Shown one piece after another: positions 18,237 through 29,115 of a DNA stretch of 64,000 nucleotides. The stretch is taken from contig NZ_JAMXSS010000002.1 of the NCBI RefSeq assembly GCF_024124825.1, positions 3,410,001 to 3,474,000 on the forward strand. The letters run 5' to 3'. The stretch is from Arthrobacter sp. H16F315 (GTDB taxonomy: Bacteria; Actinomycetota; Actinomycetes; Actinomycetales; Micrococcaceae). Position 1 is the stretch's first letter. Every line of letters starts with the position of its first letter. The notes below the pieces were generated by a model, which was given only the letters and a program-made list of their open reading frames with translations, had not been told where the DNA came from and searched no databases. Made by a program: the position numbers and the translations under genes.

Positions 18237-18412
18237 CCGTTGGATTCTTCCGGCGGCCTGGGTGGCATCCAAGGTGGCAGCCGAGGGACCCGATGCGAGC
18301 TTGCGAGCATTGGGAAGGCTGACGCCGCTGCCGGAGCTGGGCGGCCGACGTCGTCAGACGTCGGCCGCCCAGCGAAGGGGCGGGGCCGCCGGAAAGAATC
18401 CAACGGCCCCGC
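18237..18412. repeat. Nested inverted repeats in the infB-rbfA gap
   Basis: Three pairings nest in this gap. The outer arms are 18237-18258 and 18384-18406, a 22-bp match with one bulged A. Inside is a perfect 16-bp stem with a 4-base loop (18337-18372). A short stem overlaps the outer right arm (18380-18388 with 18404-18412). The parts are mutually exclusive in part, as in attenuators or terminators. Nothing else was found in 18137-18436. Confidence 0.75.
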
Positions 18413-18436
18413 ACCTTTCATACACCGGACTTCAGA

Positions 18437-21352
18437 CTAGACGCGCGGCTTTTCGCGCATCTCGAAGGTCTCGATGATGTCACCTTCGGTGATGTCGTTG
18501 AACGAGCCAAGACCGATACCACACTCGAAGTCCGTGCGGACCTCGGTGGCGTCGTCCTTGAAGCGCTTGAGCGTCTCAACGGCAAGGTTGTTGCCGATGA
18601 TCTTGCCGTCGCGCGTGACCCGGGCCTTGGCGTTGCGTCGGATAACACCCGAGCGAACGATCGAGCCTGCAATGTTGCCGAACTTGGAGGAACGGAACAC
18701 TTCGCGGACCTCGGCGGTACCAAGCTGGACCTCTTCGTACTCCGGCTTGAGCATGCCCTTGAGGGCTGCCTCAATGTCATCAATTGCTGCGTAGATAACG
18801 GAGTAGAAGCGCATGTCCACGCCTTCGCGGTCTGCCAGTTCGGCAACACGCTCGGCGGGCTTGACGTTGAAGCCGATGATAACGGCGCTGTCGACGGTAG
18901 CCAGGTTGACGTCGTTCTGCGTGATCGCACCGACGCCGCGGTGGATAACGCGCAGCTGGACACCCTCGCCGACGTCGATCTTGAGCAGCGCGTCTTCGAG
19001 GGCTTCCACGGCACCGGACACATCACCCTTGAGGATGAGGTTGAGGGTGTCGATCTTGCCGTCGGCGACGGCCTGGTCGAAGTCTTCCAGGCTGATGCGC
19101 TTGCGGCGCTTGGCCAGGGCCGCGTTGCGGTCCGCAGCTTCACGCTTCTCGGCGATCTGGCGGGCGGTGCGCTCGTCAGCGGTCACAAAGAAGGTGTCAC
19201 CGGCACGCGGGACGTTGGACAGACCCAGCACCTGCACGGGGCGGGACGGGCCGGCCTCGGTCAGTGCACTGCCATCATCGTCGAACATCGCACGGACGCG
19301 GCCGTGGGCCGTGCCTGCCACGATGGTGTCGCCGATGTGCAGGGTACCGGACTGAACCAGGACGGTAGCAACCGCGCCGCGGCCCTTGTCCAGGTTGGCT
19401 TCAATCGCAATACCGCGGGCGTCCTTGTTCGGGTTGGCGCGCATGTCCAGGGCTGCGTCTGCGGTCAGCAGGACAGCCTCGAGCAGTTCGTCGATGTTCA
19501 GGTTCTGGCGGGCAGAGACCTCCACGAACATGGTGTCGCCACCGTACTCTTCCGGAACCAGCCCGTACTCGGTCAGCTGGCCGCGGACCTTTTCCGGGTT
19601 GGCGCCTTCCTTGTCGATCTTGTTCACGGCCACAACGATCGGCACGTTGGCCGCCTGGGCGTGGTTGAGGGCCTCAACGGTCTGCGGCATCACGCCGTCG
19701 TCCGCTGCTACAACCAGGATCGCGATGTCGGTCACCTTCGCACCACGGGCACGCATGGCGGTGAACGCCTCGTGGCCCGGAGTATCGATGAAGGTGATCT
19801 TGCGATCGGTACCCTCATGCTCGTGGGTGACCTGGTAGGCACCGATGTGCTGCGTGATACCGCCGTGCTCGCCCGCCATAACGTCGGACTTGCGGATGGC
19901 ATCGAGCAGGCGGGTCTTACCGTGGTCAACGTGACCCATGACGGTGACAACCGGAGGACGTGCCTCGAGTTCCTCGTCGCCTTCGGCTTCCAGCTCGGCA
20001 TCGAAGTCGATGTCGAAGCCGGAGAGCAGGTCGCGCTCCTCGTCCTCCGGGGACACAACCTGGAGCTTGTAGCCAAGCTCCTCGCCCAGCAGGGCGAAGG
20101 TCTCTTCATCCAGCGACTGCGTGGCCGTAGCCATTTCGCCGAGGTGGAAGAGGACGGTCACCAGCGCTGCGGGGTTCGCCTCGATCTTGTCGGCGAAGTC
20201 CGTGATGGACGAGCCACGGCGAAGCCGGACTACCGTGTTGCCGTCACCGCGGGGCACACTAACGCCACCCAGCGACGGAGCACTCATCTGCTCGAGTTCC
20301 TGGCGCTTGGCACGCTTCGACTTGCGCTGCTTGCCACGGCCTGCGCCGCCCTTACCGAAAGCACCCTGGGTGCCACCGCGACCGCGGCCACCCTTGCCGA
20401 AGCCACCGCCGGCCGGAGCGCCGCCACCGGCGCCGGGAGCACCGGTACCGGGAGCCCCACCGGGACGGCCCGGGCCGCGGGCTCCGCCGCCAGGACGGCC
20501 TGCGCCAGCGGGTGCGGGACGTTCGGTGCGGTTGGGCATCATGCCCGGAGTCGGACGGTTTCCGCCGGCCCCGCCCGGACGTCCGGCGCCTGCTGCGCCG
20601 GCCGGACGAGGAGCGCCCGGGCGTGCACCCGGGGCGCCGCCGGTGCGGGGAGCACCCGGACGGGGACCACCAGCGCCTGCTGCGGGACGGGGGCCGCCGG
20701 GGCGTTCGCCCTCGGTGCGGTTCCCGCCCGGACGCGGCATGCCCTGGGAAGGAGCGAACGGGTTGTTACCCGGACGCGAGGGGCGTTCGTTGTCTCCGCC
20801 GCGGCCCCGGGGCATGCCCTGGGAAGTAGCAAAGGGGTTGTTGCCGGGGCGGGGGCCGCCCGGGCGAGGTGCCGAGCCGCCCTGGCGTGCCGGAGCAGCC
20901 GGGGTTTCAGCCTTGGGTGCCGGACGCGCGCCGGGCTTGGCGCCCGTGGTGGGCGCAGCCGGAGCACTCGGAGCCTGAGCAGCCGGTGCCGCTGGAGCCG
21001 CCGGCGCAGCGGCCGGAGCCGCCTGGGGGGCACTGGGTGCCGGAGCAGCTGCGGCCGGAGCCGGAGCTTCAGTCTTTGTGGTGTCCGGAGCCTTCGGGGC
21101 AGCCGGGCCCGGCGCAGGCGCCGGAACGGTTGCGGCGGGGCTGGCGGGCGCCTTGGGTGTGGACGCGGGTGCTTCGGACTTGGCTGCCGATGCTGCGTCG
21201 GGGAACGCGTTGCGGAGTTTCCTCACAACGGGGGCCTCAATGGTGGAAGAGGCCGAGCGAACGAATTCGCCCAGTTCCTGCAGTTTGGTTACTGCATCTT
21301 TGGAAGTAATACCGAGCTCTTTAGCAAGCTCATGTACGCGGACCTTGGCCAC
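18437..21352 (-). CDS. infB: Translation initiation factor IF-2
   Basis: IF-2 is the GTPase that brings initiator tRNA to the 30S subunit. At 971 residues it is long. The N-terminal IF2 motif [17 protein letters not shown] is followed by about 330 residues rich in Ala, Pro, Gly and Arg (many GGRPGG-like repeats). The G domain has [14 protein letters not shown], the DTPGHEAF switch and the NKID motif, and the C-terminal fMet-tRNA-binding domains end near [11 protein letters not shown]. The start is GTG after AGGAG. It follows ylxR and nusA in the usual order. Confidence 0.98.
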   Translation of the reverse strand: MAKVRVHELAKELGITSKDAVTKLQELGEFVRSASSTIEAPVVRKLRNAFPDAASAAKSEAPASTPKAPASPAATVPAPAPGPAAPKAPDTTKTEAPAPAAAAPAPSAPQAAPAAAPAAPAAPAAQAPSAPAAPTTGAKPGARPAPKAETPAAPARQGGSAPRPGGPRPGNNPFATSQGMPRGRGGDNERPSRPGNNPFAPSQGMPRPGGNRTEGERPGGPRPAAGAGGPRPGAPRTGGAPGARPGAPRPAGAAGAGRPGGAGGNRPTPGMMPNRTERPAPAGAGRPGGGARGPGRPGGAPGTGAPGAGGGAPAGGGFGKGGRGRGGTQGAFGKGGAGRGKQRKSKRAKRQELEQMSAPSLGGVSVPRGDGNTVVRLRRGSSITDFADKIEANPAALVTVLFHLGEMATATQSLDEETFALLGEELGYKLQVVSPEDEERDLLSGFDIDFDAELEAEGDEELEARPPVVTVMGHVDHGKTRLLDAIRKSDVMAGEHGGITQHIGAYQVTHEHEGTDRKITFIDTPGHEAFTAMRARGAKVTDIAILVVAADDGVMPQTVEALNHAQAANVPIVVAVNKIDKEGANPEKVRGQLTEYGLVPEEYGGDTMFVEVSARQNLNIDELLEAVLLTADAALDMRANPNKDARGIAIEANLDKGRGAVATVLVQSGTLHIGDTIVAGTAHGRVRAMFDDDGSALTEAGPSRPVQVLGLSNVPRAGDTFFVTADERTARQIAEKREAADRNAALAKRRKRISLEDFDQAVADGKIDTLNLILKGDVSGAVEALEDALLKIDVGEGVQLRVIHRGVGAITQNDVNLATVDSAVIIGFNVKPAERVAELADREGVDMRFYSVIYAAIDDIEAALKGMLKPEYEEVQLGTAEVREVFRSSKFGNIAGSIVRSGVIRRNAKARVTRDGKIIGNNLAVETLKRFKDDATEVRTDFECGIGLGSFNDITEGDIIETFEMREKPRV

Positions 21353-21504
21353 ATTTCTCCTGTCTCGGTCCGCACCGAGCCAGGCACGAACCGTCTACTT
21401 CTTACTGCGGACCTCCGCCGCGAGTGCAGCTGAAAGGTCCATTCCAGAGCGCAACAAAGATGTCATCGTTGCGCACTCATCGCTGGGAACTCATCGGGTT
21501 TCCA

Positions 21505-21846
21505 TCAGTTTTCTGACCCGCTTTCAGGTTGGACGGTTGTTGCTGCGGCCACCGGGGTGTCCACGGCTTGCGTGCCTGCCATGATCCGGCGTTCAACGTC
21601 GGCTGTTCCGGCAGCACCGTTGAGGGCGCGTCCGAACGCTCGACGTTTGATCGCCAGTGCCAGGCACTTTTCGCTGGGGTGCAGCCATGCACCCCGGCCA
21701 GCCATCCGGCGGCGTTCATCGACTATGACGGCGGATGAACCGCTGCCATCGATGACGAGCCGGAGAAGCTCTGACCGGGCGCCCGTTTTCCGGCATCCGA
21801 TGCAGGTACGCTGCGGCTGATGCTCGAGGTGTTGCACTTGTGCCAC
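21505..21846 (-). CDS. ylxR: YlxR-family (DUF448) RNA-binding protein
   Basis: The 113-residue protein has the signature RTCIGCRKTGARSELLRLV and GRGAWLHPSEKCLALAIKRRAF. The family is a small nucleic-acid-binding protein between nusA and infB in many Gram-positives, with reported roles near RNase P and gene control. The start is GTG. The gap to nusA (21847-22104) is about 258 bp and shows only GC-rich short palindromes. Confidence 0.93.
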   Translation of the reverse strand: MAQVQHLEHQPQRTCIGCRKTGARSELLRLVIDGSGSSAVIVDERRRMAGRGAWLHPSEKCLALAIKRRAFGRALNGAAGTADVERRIMAGTQAVDTPVAAATTVQPESGSEN

Positions 21847-22104
21847 TTACGAGAATCTTCCTGCCAGTACATATCTGCCGTCCAGGGACCGGGCCAGCAT
21901 GGCCAAGGGCCCGTAAGGACACCTTCGCCGGAACCAAGCCCGGACGCGTCAAGGACACGCGGATACCGGCCGTAAGGCGCGGTCATGTCTATTCTAGCCC
22001 CTCCAGCGCCCGGGCCCCGAACTGAAGGGGCCACGAACGCCGGCGGGTGGGCCCGATCCGGGCCGAACTTCCAGCCCCGGCGGACGGTGACCGCGGGGTC
22101 AGCC

Positions 22105-23085
22105 CTATTTGTCGCGGTTCACCGCAGCATCGGAGACGATGTCGATCCGCCAGCCGGTGAGCTTGGCGGCGAGGCGGGCATTCTGGCCCTCCTTGCCGAT
22201 GGCGAGGGAGAGCTGGTAGTCCGGCACCACCACGCGCGCCGAGCGGGTTGCCTCGTCAGTGATCGTGACGGAATTCACCCGGGACGGGGACAGTGCGCTG
22301 GCAATGAACGTGGCCGGGTCGTCGCTGTAGTCAACAATGTCGATCTTTTCGTCATTGAGTTCGTTCATGACCGCACGCACACGCGAACCCATTTCGCCGA
22401 TGCAGGCACCCTTGGCATTGATCCCGGGCATGTTGGCTTTGACGGCCATTTTGGTCCGGTGCCCGGCTTCGCGGGCCAAGGCGACGATTTCCACCGAGTG
22501 GTCCGCGATTTCCGGAACTTCCATTTCGAAGAGCTTCCGAACGAGGCCCGGGTGCGAGCGGGACAGCGTGATCGACGGGCCCTTGGTGCCGCGGTGCACG
22601 TCGATCACGAACGCCCGGAGCCGGTTGCCGTGGGTGTATTTCTCGCCCGGCACCTGCTCCGGCGGCGGCAGGAGTGCCTCCACAGTGCCCAGGTTGACCT
22701 GGATCATGTGCGGGTTGTTGCCCTGCTGGATGGTGCCGGCAACCAGCTCGCCCTCGCGGCCCTTGAACTGGCCCAGCACGTTGTCGTCTTCGGCGTCGCG
22801 CAGGCGCTGCAGGATGATTTGCCGTGCGGTGCTGGCGGCAATGCGGCCAAAGCCCGCCGGGGTGTCCTCGAATTCACCGATCGGGGCGCCGTCGTCGTCA
22901 ATCTCGGTGGCCCAGATGGTCACATGTCCGTTTTTGCGGTCCAGCTCGGCGCGCGCCGTCTCAAAGGCACCCGGCGTTTTGTGGTATGCCACCAGCAGGG
23001 CCTGCTCGATTGTCGGAATCAGGAGATCCAGCGGGATTTCACGCTCACGCTCCAGGAGTCTCAGTGCGCTCATGTCAATATCCAT
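22105..23085 (-). CDS. nusA: Transcription termination/antitermination factor NusA
   Basis: NusA binds RNA polymerase and modulates pausing and termination. At 326 residues it has the actinobacterial size: N-terminal domain, S1 (about 110-185) and two KH domains, with [25 protein letters not shown] KH sequence and the late [18 protein letters not shown]. There are no acidic C-terminal repeats. ATG at 23085 follows GAGGAGG and overlaps the rimP stop as TAATG. The long frame that fuses rimP to nusA (to 23703) is an artefact of the rimP frameshift. Confidence 0.96.
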   Translation of the reverse strand: MDIDMSALRLLEREREIPLDLLIPTIEQALLVAYHKTPGAFETARAELDRKNGHVTIWATEIDDDGAPIGEFEDTPAGFGRIAASTARQIILQRLRDAEDDNVLGQFKGREGELVAGTIQQGNNPHMIQVNLGTVEALLPPPEQVPGEKYTHGNRLRAFVIDVHRGTKGPSITLSRSHPGLVRKLFEMEVPEIADHSVEIVALAREAGHRTKMAVKANMPGINAKGACIGEMGSRVRAVMNELNDEKIDIVDYSDDPATFIASALSPSRVNSVTITDEATRSARVVVPDYQLSLAIGKEGQNARLAAKLTGWRIDIVSDAAVNRDK

Positions 23086-23703
23086 TAGGCCTCCTCGGAA
23101 GGTCCATTGTGTGCGTTCTCCAGACCGGCCTCTTCGAGGTGGCTGAACTCTATCTCGACTTTTCCACTGCGGATCCTGTCGAAAGGAAGTTTCATGGGCT
23201 CGCCCTGCTTGGGCTTCATCCCTTTTTTTGACCGTGATCTCCGGGACCAGCGTGACGCCTGCGTCATCGACTGACCGGACCCGGCCTGTGACGTTCTCAC
23301 CCTGCAGGACATTAACCTTAACCATCCGGCCGCGGGCCCGGTGCCAGTGCCGCTCTTCGGTCAGGGGGCGTCCGACGCCGGGCGAGGAGACCTCAAGCTC
23401 GTACGGGCGTGCGTCGGTGCTGGGATCGTTGTCCAGGATGTCGGAGAGAGACTTGGAAATCTCGGCGATGACGTCCAGGCCGACGCCGCCGGTCTCGTCC
23501 TGTGGCAGGTCCACCACCACGTGGACCACCCGGTTGGCGCCGGCGACGTGAATCGAGACGTCTTCCAGGTACAGCCGGTTCGCCAGGACTTCGGGCTCCA
23601 GGAGGGCATGCAGCCGCTCGGCCTCGAAGTTGTGAGCGGGTGCGGCGTCAGCCTTACCCGTTCCGGTCCGGTCTGTCGAAGTCGTGGCTTCTGCATTTGT
23701 CAT
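23085..23703 (-). CDS. rimP: Ribosome maturation factor RimP (single frameshift)
   Basis: RimP helps assemble the 30S subunit. [20 protein letters not shown] and [18 protein letters not shown] identify it. A run of seven T (23223-23229; A on the coding strand) shifts the frame near residue 158. With six bases the coding strand reads [19 protein letters not shown] and continues to the proper end NGPSEEA and TAA at 23085, overlapping nusA. The intact protein would have about 205 residues. As it stands the frame runs on into nusA and would make a false 532-residue fusion. Confidence 0.92.
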
Positions 23704-23791
23704 GATGCCGGCCGCCTCCCGCTAGATGATGTTGTGTGTACTAGCCTAGCGATTTTCCGGGCACCGTGGTGCACTTCAGGTCCCGGCCGGC

Positions 23792-24920
23792 ATGCCAACC
23801 ATGACAAAATGGTCTGTTGTGAAAGAGGACAGCAGGCAAAAGCAGTGGCGGGAGCTCGTTCCGCGCGTCGCACTTCTCGCCTGCCTCGCCCTCGTGGTCG
23901 CAAGCCTGGGGCTGGCCTGGCGCCCCGCACACCCCATGGACCCCGCAGAACCGCCGTTTTCCGAACAAGCGCGGTCCGCTGCGCTGGCCGAAACGCTGAG
24001 ACTGCGCACCGCCGGAGCAGCACTGGAGCGGGCAGCCGCGGGCGCCCCAACCGGCTGTGGCGCGGACTGTGAGTTTGCTGACAAGCCAGTCCCGGGCCCT
24101 CCTGCTGCCCGGGCAGGAGGGTGCCGAGACCGCTCCCCCGGCGGGCACTGCAGCACAATCGGCTGCCCCCACCGAAGCACCTCCTGCTGTTCCGCTGCCC
24201 GCGTCGGCCGCAGAATTAGCCGCCGCGCTGGCCGCCAGTGCCTCGCAACGGCTCGCCGACGCCAACGCGGCCGACGGCGGAATGGCCCGGCTGCTTGCCG
24301 CCGTCGGGACCGCCCAGCTGCTTCAGGCTTCCTCCCTTGCAGCGGCCGCCGGGGCGCCCGCCCCTGCGGTCGCCGACCCCGCTGCACCGCAGCTCTCCGG
24401 CGCGTGCCAGGGCGTTCCGGCATCGCCGTCGTCCGCTGCTGGGCCTTCGGCAGGCACTCCCGCCGCAACCTTGCCGGCGGCGCTGGCAGCAGCGGTGGCG
24501 AGCGAACGGGAAACCGTGTACGGCTATCAGGTGGCCCTCACCCGACTCGGGGGTACAGCAGCCGGCCCGGCCTCAGCGCAGCTCGCCCGGCACGAGACCC
24601 TCGCCGCCGGCGCGGAGGCGCTGAGCCGGATGCACTGCGTTGCCGTTCCACCGCGGGAAGCCGGCTACACCAGCACACCTGCGTTCCTGGCCGCACCCGC
24701 CGCCGGGCTCGGCGCGCTGGAGGCATCGGCGCTTGCGGTGTACGGCGACCTGGTGGCTTTGAGCGAGGGGCAGACACGCCAATGGGCGGTGGCCGGCCTG
24801 GTCGGCGCCGCTCGCAGCGCCGCCCGCTGGGGAACCGACGCCGGAGCTCTTCCCGGCCTCACCGCAGATCAGGACGCGTTCCCCGAGCTGCCGGCTCCTG
24901 CTCTGGCCCCCGCACCCTAG
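23792..24920 (+). CDS. DUF4439 ferritin-like protein (single frameshift)
   Basis: A first frame gives an N-terminal membrane anchor or signal (VALLACLALVVASLGLAW) and about 85 residues. A second frame from about 24050 gives a long Ala-rich helical region and the DUF4439 domain (ETVYGYQVALTRLGG, SRMHCVAVPPREAGY, RQWAVAGLVGAARSAARWG). Dropping one C of the run at 24045-24048 joins them. DUF4439 genes commonly sit beside rimP in actinobacteria, as here (divergent). The domain is four-helix ferritin-like with no known reaction. The start is uncertain between ATG 23792, ATG 23801 and a GTG near 23819. Confidence 0.75.
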
Positions 24921-24998
24921 CCGGCGAAGCGGGGAAGCGGCGGCTTACTTAGGCTTGTAATACTGGTGGTTCGGTGGCGCCGGTGCTTTGCTGTAGGC

Positions 24999-25730
24999 AT
25001 GGACAGTCAAGCGGCCCCCACCCAGCACAAGAACGAGCCCCACCACAGCGACATCGCGCACCGCCTGAACTGGCTTCGCGCCGGTGTGCTGGGCGCCAAC
25101 GACGGTATCGTCTCCGTCGCTGCGATTGTGGTCGGCGTCGCCGGCGTCACCACGGACTCCGGTCCCATCCTCGTCGCCGGTGCCGCCGGCGTCGTCGGTG
25201 GCGCCATCTCCATGGCGCTTGGCGAATACGTCTCCGTGAGCAGCCAGAAGGACAGCCAGCATGCGCTGATCGAAAAGGAACGCCGCGAGCTGGCCGAACA
25301 GCCCGAAGAGGAGCTCGAGGAACTCGCCGCCATCTATCAGGGCAAGGGCCTCAGCGCCGACACCGCCCGCACTGTGGCCAAGGAACTCACAGCGCACGAC
25401 GCGCTTGGCGCGCACCTGTCTGCTGAACTCCACATCGACGAGACGGACATTGTCAGCCCGTGGCACGCTGCCTTCGCCTCCGCAGCTGCCTTCCTGATCG
25501 GTGCGATCCTGCCCATGCTCGCCATCCTGCTGCCGCCGGAGAACATCCGTGTCCCGCTGACCTTCGTGGCAGTGCTGGTGGCGCTGGCCTTGACCGGAGC
25601 CATCGGCGCCTGGATCGGCGGCGGTTCGAAGTCGAAGGCGGCCTTCCGTGTGGTGATCGGCGGTGCGGCGGCCCTGATCGCGACCTTCCTGATCGGCAGC
25701 TGGCTCGGCGCCAGCGGCATCACCGCCTGA
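24999..25730 (+). CDS. VIT1/CCC1-family transporter
   Basis: Members of this family export iron or manganese from the cytosol. The 243-residue protein shows the first-span signature LRAGVLGANDGIVSVAAIVVGVAG, split by the conserved AND, and GGAISMALGEYVSVSSQKD. The Glu-rich cytoplasmic loop (EKERRELAEQPEEELEEL) is followed by three more spans. ATG at 24999 gives the usual N-terminus with a short His-containing tail (HKNEPHHSD). The gene stands alone between DUF4439 and the kinase gene. Confidence 0.9.
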   Translation: MDSQAAPTQHKNEPHHSDIAHRLNWLRAGVLGANDGIVSVAAIVVGVAGVTTDSGPILVAGAAGVVGGAISMALGEYVSVSSQKDSQHALIEKERRELAEQPEEELEELAAIYQGKGLSADTARTVAKELTAHDALGAHLSAELHIDETDIVSPWHAAFASAAAFLIGAILPMLAILLPPENIRVPLTFVAVLVALALTGAIGAWIGGGSKSKAAFRVVIGGAAALIATFLIGSWLGASGITA

Positions 25731-25752
25731 TAACCGCCACTACGCTGGACCG

Positions 25753-26817
25753 ATGAGCCAGCCTGCAGACGTCCCGATTCCGACCGACCTCAGCCGCCGC
25801 TACGGCGGCAGCGCCGGCGGCCGCGACTGGCTGGCCTCGCTCCCCCGGCTGATCAGGGAGTGCCTGGGCCGGTGGCAGCTCGAACTTGACCTTGCTCCCG
25901 GCGCCCTGCCCTGGAACGGCCACGGCGCCATTGTGGTCCCGGTGCGCGCTGAAGCCGGCACCCGGCGGGCCGGCGCCGGGGAAGCAGCCGTCCTGAAGAT
26001 CGCCTTTCCGCATGAGGATGCGCTGGCGGAACCGCATGCCCTCGCCCTCTGGAAGGGCGAGGGTGCGGTCCGGCTGCTGGCCAATGATGCCGGTGCGGGG
26101 GCGCTGCTGCTGGAGCGCCTGGACGCCGTCCGGTCCCTCCAGGACCAGCCCATGGACGTGGCGGTCCCGGTGTGGGGTGCCTTGGTTCGCCGGCTGAGCC
26201 TGGTGCCCGGCGTGGGGCCGCAATGGCGGGAGTTCAGCCATGTGGCAGCACGGGCCGAACAGTGGAGTGACGAGCTGCCGCAGAACTGGGAACGGCTGGG
26301 CCGGCCGTTCCCGCGCTGGCTGCTGGAAGCGGCTCTGGAGGTTTGCCAGACCCGCGGGGCCGTCGGCCGCCGCGCGGGGCGGGATGTGCTGGTCCACACC
26401 GATCTGCACTACCTCAACGTCCTGGCCCGGCCACACGGGGAAGCCGCCGGGGAAGCCGGCCAGGAGGAGGCCCGCAGCTGGGCCGCAATCGATCCCCAGC
26501 CCATGATCGGCGAGGCGGAATTCGCGGTGGCACCCCTGCTGTGGAATCGGATCCGTGAGTTGCCGCGGGCGCATCCGGAAGAGGGCCTCCGGCAGCGGTG
26601 CCGGGACCTCAGCCTTGCCGCCGGCCTCGACGCCGACGTCGCCCGGCAATGGAGCGTGGCCCGCGAGGTCGACAACGCCCTCTGTTACGCCTCCAAACGC
26701 CGCCACAAAGGGGACCTCGCCCGTTCGCTCTGGGTGGCCAGCACCCTGGCGGGCAAGCCCCTGCCGGAGCTCCCCGCGGCACACGACCTGCCGGCGCCGG
26801 GCGAAGCAGGCAGCTAG
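25753..26817 (+). CDS. Aminoglycoside/hydroxyurea-type antibiotic kinase-like protein
   Basis: The 354-residue protein resembles the streptomycin 6-kinase/hydroxyurea kinase family of small-molecule phosphotransferases. It shows an ATP-site lysine in AAVLKIAFP, the catalytic loop VHTDLHYLNVL (Thr in place of the common Gly of HGDLH) and the metal-binding AIDPQPMIGE. It may confer resistance or act on a metabolite; nothing in the context decides. A TACGCT box ends six bases before ATG, so the mRNA is probably leaderless. Its stop overlaps the convergent decarboxylase stop in CTAG. Confidence 0.82.
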   Translation: MSQPADVPIPTDLSRRYGGSAGGRDWLASLPRLIRECLGRWQLELDLAPGALPWNGHGAIVVPVRAEAGTRRAGAGEAAVLKIAFPHEDALAEPHALALWKGEGAVRLLANDAGAGALLLERLDAVRSLQDQPMDVAVPVWGALVRRLSLVPGVGPQWREFSHVAARAEQWSDELPQNWERLGRPFPRWLLEAALEVCQTRGAVGRRAGRDVLVHTDLHYLNVLARPHGEAAGEAGQEEARSWAAIDPQPMIGEAEFAVAPLLWNRIRELPRAHPEEGLRQRCRDLSLAAGLDADVARQWSVAREVDNALCYASKRRHKGDLARSLWVASTLAGKPLPELPAAHDLPAPGEAGS

Positions 26818-28234
26818 CGGTTCGGCCCGCGGACGTCGGCCAGGGCGTCCCGGACGACGTCGACGGCGACTGCCACGTCGGCGTCGTCCGTGCTCCAGTT
26901 GCTGACGGAGATGCGCAGGATGTCGCGGTCCCGCCAGCGCGAACCGGACATCCAGACCCGGCCGTCGGCGATGATCCTGGCGGTCACCGCGCGGGTAGTG
27001 GCGTCGTCGCCGAAGGCCAGCGAGACCTGGGTGTAGTTGACGTCGTTGAGCACTTCGATCCCGTCGAGCGCGGCGAGCCGCTCCGCCAATTCCTTGGCGT
27101 GCAGCACCAGCCCCCGGACCTGGCCGGCGACGCCGTCCCGCCCGAGCGACTTCAGAGCCGCCCAGACCGGCACCCCGCGGGCCCGGCGGGACAGCTCCGG
27201 GACCGTTTCGAAGGGGTCGGCCGCGCCGTCGGCGTCCTGCATCAGGTAGCTGGTGTGCACGCCCATGGCCGAGCGGAGCGCCTGGGCATCCCGAACCACG
27301 GCTATCCCGCAGTCGTAGGGCACGTTGAGGGTCTTGTGCGCATCGGTGCCCCAGGAATCGGCACCCCGCAGTCCGGCGGTCAGGGCGGACAGTTCCGGCA
27401 CCGCGGCGGCCCAGAGTCCGAAGGCCCCGTCCACATGGACCCAGGCGCCGTGCGCTTTTGCCACCGCGATTGCCTCCGCAAAAGGATCAAAGGCGCCGGA
27501 GTGCAGGTTTCCCGCCTGCAGGCAGACCAGCAGCGGGGCGCGGGCTGACCCGGAGGCAGCTTCGCTGGCGCGGTCCAGCGCGCGGTCCAGTTCGGCCGGG
27601 TCAATGCGGCCCTGCCGGTCCGCGGGAATGGCAGTGGGCCTGCCCAGCCCGAGATACCGGAGGCCCAGGTCGATGGTGTCGTGCCGTTCCTGGCCCACGA
27701 AGCACTGTATCCGGGGGCGCCGGAGAGCCCGTCGACGTCGAGGTCCCAGCCGGCGTCCGCCAGCAGGCGCCACCGGGCCGCTGCCAGGCCGGTGAAGTTC
27801 GCCATCGTGGCGCCGGTAGCAAAGCCGACGTCGGACTCGCCGGGAAGGTCCAGCAATTCGAGCAGCCATTTGCCGGCGGCTTCCTCGATGGCCGCCGTCG
27901 CAGGAGTGGCTAAGCGCAGCCCGGCGTTTTGGTCCCACGCACTGACCAGCCAATCCGCGGCGAGTGCGGCCGGCAGGGTGCCGCCGATAACCCAGCCGAA
28001 GAAGCGTCCGGACGGCATCGCCATCAGCCCGGGTTCGGCTTTGGCTGCCAGGTAGTCGATTACCTCCACCGCCGGGGTTCCCCTCAGGGGCAGCGGACCG
28101 CCGAAATCTGCGGCCAGGTCCGCCGCGGTCATCCGCGGGCCAACATGCCGGGTGTCCTGGCTTTGCAACCATTGGCGTGTGTGCCGGGCCGCAGCTTCGA
28201 GGGCACCGCTGTAGCGTTCTTCAGGTGCTGACAT
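26814..28234 (-). CDS. PLP-dependent (group II) amino-acid decarboxylase-like protein (single frameshift)
   Basis: The first frame (28234 to about 27715) gives GRFFGWVIGGTLPAALAADW and GFATGATMANFTGLAAAR. The second gives IQCFVGQERHDTIDLGLRYL, HVDGAFGLWAA and the PLP-lysine motif SWGTDAHKTLNVPYDCG. Together they make about 473 residues of a pyridoxal-dependent decarboxylase fold protein. One base is missing in the G5 run (27713-27717). Whether it decarboxylates an aromatic amino acid, aspartate or something else cannot be said. A TAGCAT box lies six bases before ATG 28234, without a Shine-Dalgarno sequence. Confidence 0.85.
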
Positions 28235-28301
28235 AGCTGCATGCTACGCCGGCGGGCACGCCAGCGGGAGTCCCCGGCGAGGCTTGGGGCGGACGCGCGG
28301 G

Positions 28302-29097
28302 CTACCTGACGCTGTCCTGCCAGATGTCCGTTCCGGAGCTTAATGATGAGCGCTCCGACGACCGCCAGGAACACGATGCGGATGAATTTGCTCCCCTGTT
28401 TAACGGCCGTCCGGGCTCCGAGGTAGCCGCCGGCCATGTTCGCCAGGCCCAGGACCAGTCCCAGTCCCCAGAGCACCGCACCGTGCGGGACAAAAAACAG
28501 CAGGGCGCCGGCGTTGGTGGCCATGTTCACGATTTTGGCCTTGGCACTTGCTTCGAGGAAGGCGTACCCCATCGCCGAAACAAGCGCGATGATCAGGAAC
28601 GAGCCGGTGCCGGGCCCGATCAGGCCGTCGTAGAAGCCGATCACACCGCCGATCAGGCACGCCAGCACATAGTGCCGGTGACCGCTGTGCCGCAGCTCGG
28701 TCAGTTCCCCTACGTTGGGCCGCAGCGCAGTAAAAAGTGCGACGGCGACAAGCGCGGCCACGATGATGGGTTTGAAGACGCTCGCAGGGAGGTTCGCGGC
28801 GAGCACCGCCCCGCCGAAGCTGCCGGCCATCGCGATCACCGCCATCGGCACGGCGGTGCGAAGATCCGGCCGGACCCGGCGGTAATACGTGACGGCACTG
28901 GTGGCGGTGCCAAAAATCGACCCCATCTTGTTTGTCGCCAGGGCCTGCACCGGACTGATGCCCGGGACCAGCAGCATGGCCGGCAGCTGGATCAATCCCC
29001 CGCCGCCGACCACGGCGTCGACCCAGCCCGCGCCAAAGCCGGCGACCACAATCAGGATCAGAGTGCTGAGCTCTACCGATTCAAGCCCGGATACCAC
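28302..29097 (-). CDS. TauE/SafE-family sulfite/organosulfonate exporter (C-terminal frameshift)
   Basis: This membrane exporter of about 265 residues has eight or so spans, with GFGAGWVDAVVGGGGLIQLP at the start and the repeat-like GFYDGLIGPGTGSFLI in the middle, both hallmarks of the family. Near the end the frame reads on past the expected stop and into the next gene. Removing one base around 28333-28336 gives a neat end, IIKLGTDIWQDSVR and TAG at 28302. The start GTG 29097 lies 18 bp past the proS stop, so it is probably co-transcribed with proS. Confidence 0.85.
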
Positions 29098-29115
29098 GCC
29101 TGCCGCTGCCGCGCG

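Noticed and set aside
18941..21433. 830-codon open frame antisense to infB
   Set aside because: Composition mirrors infB codon bias and no family motif appears; infB is complete on the other strand.
22105..23703. A 532-residue RimP-NusA fusion protein
   Set aside because: The fusion depends on one extra base in a 7-base run. With six bases rimP ends at TAA overlapping the nusA ATG.
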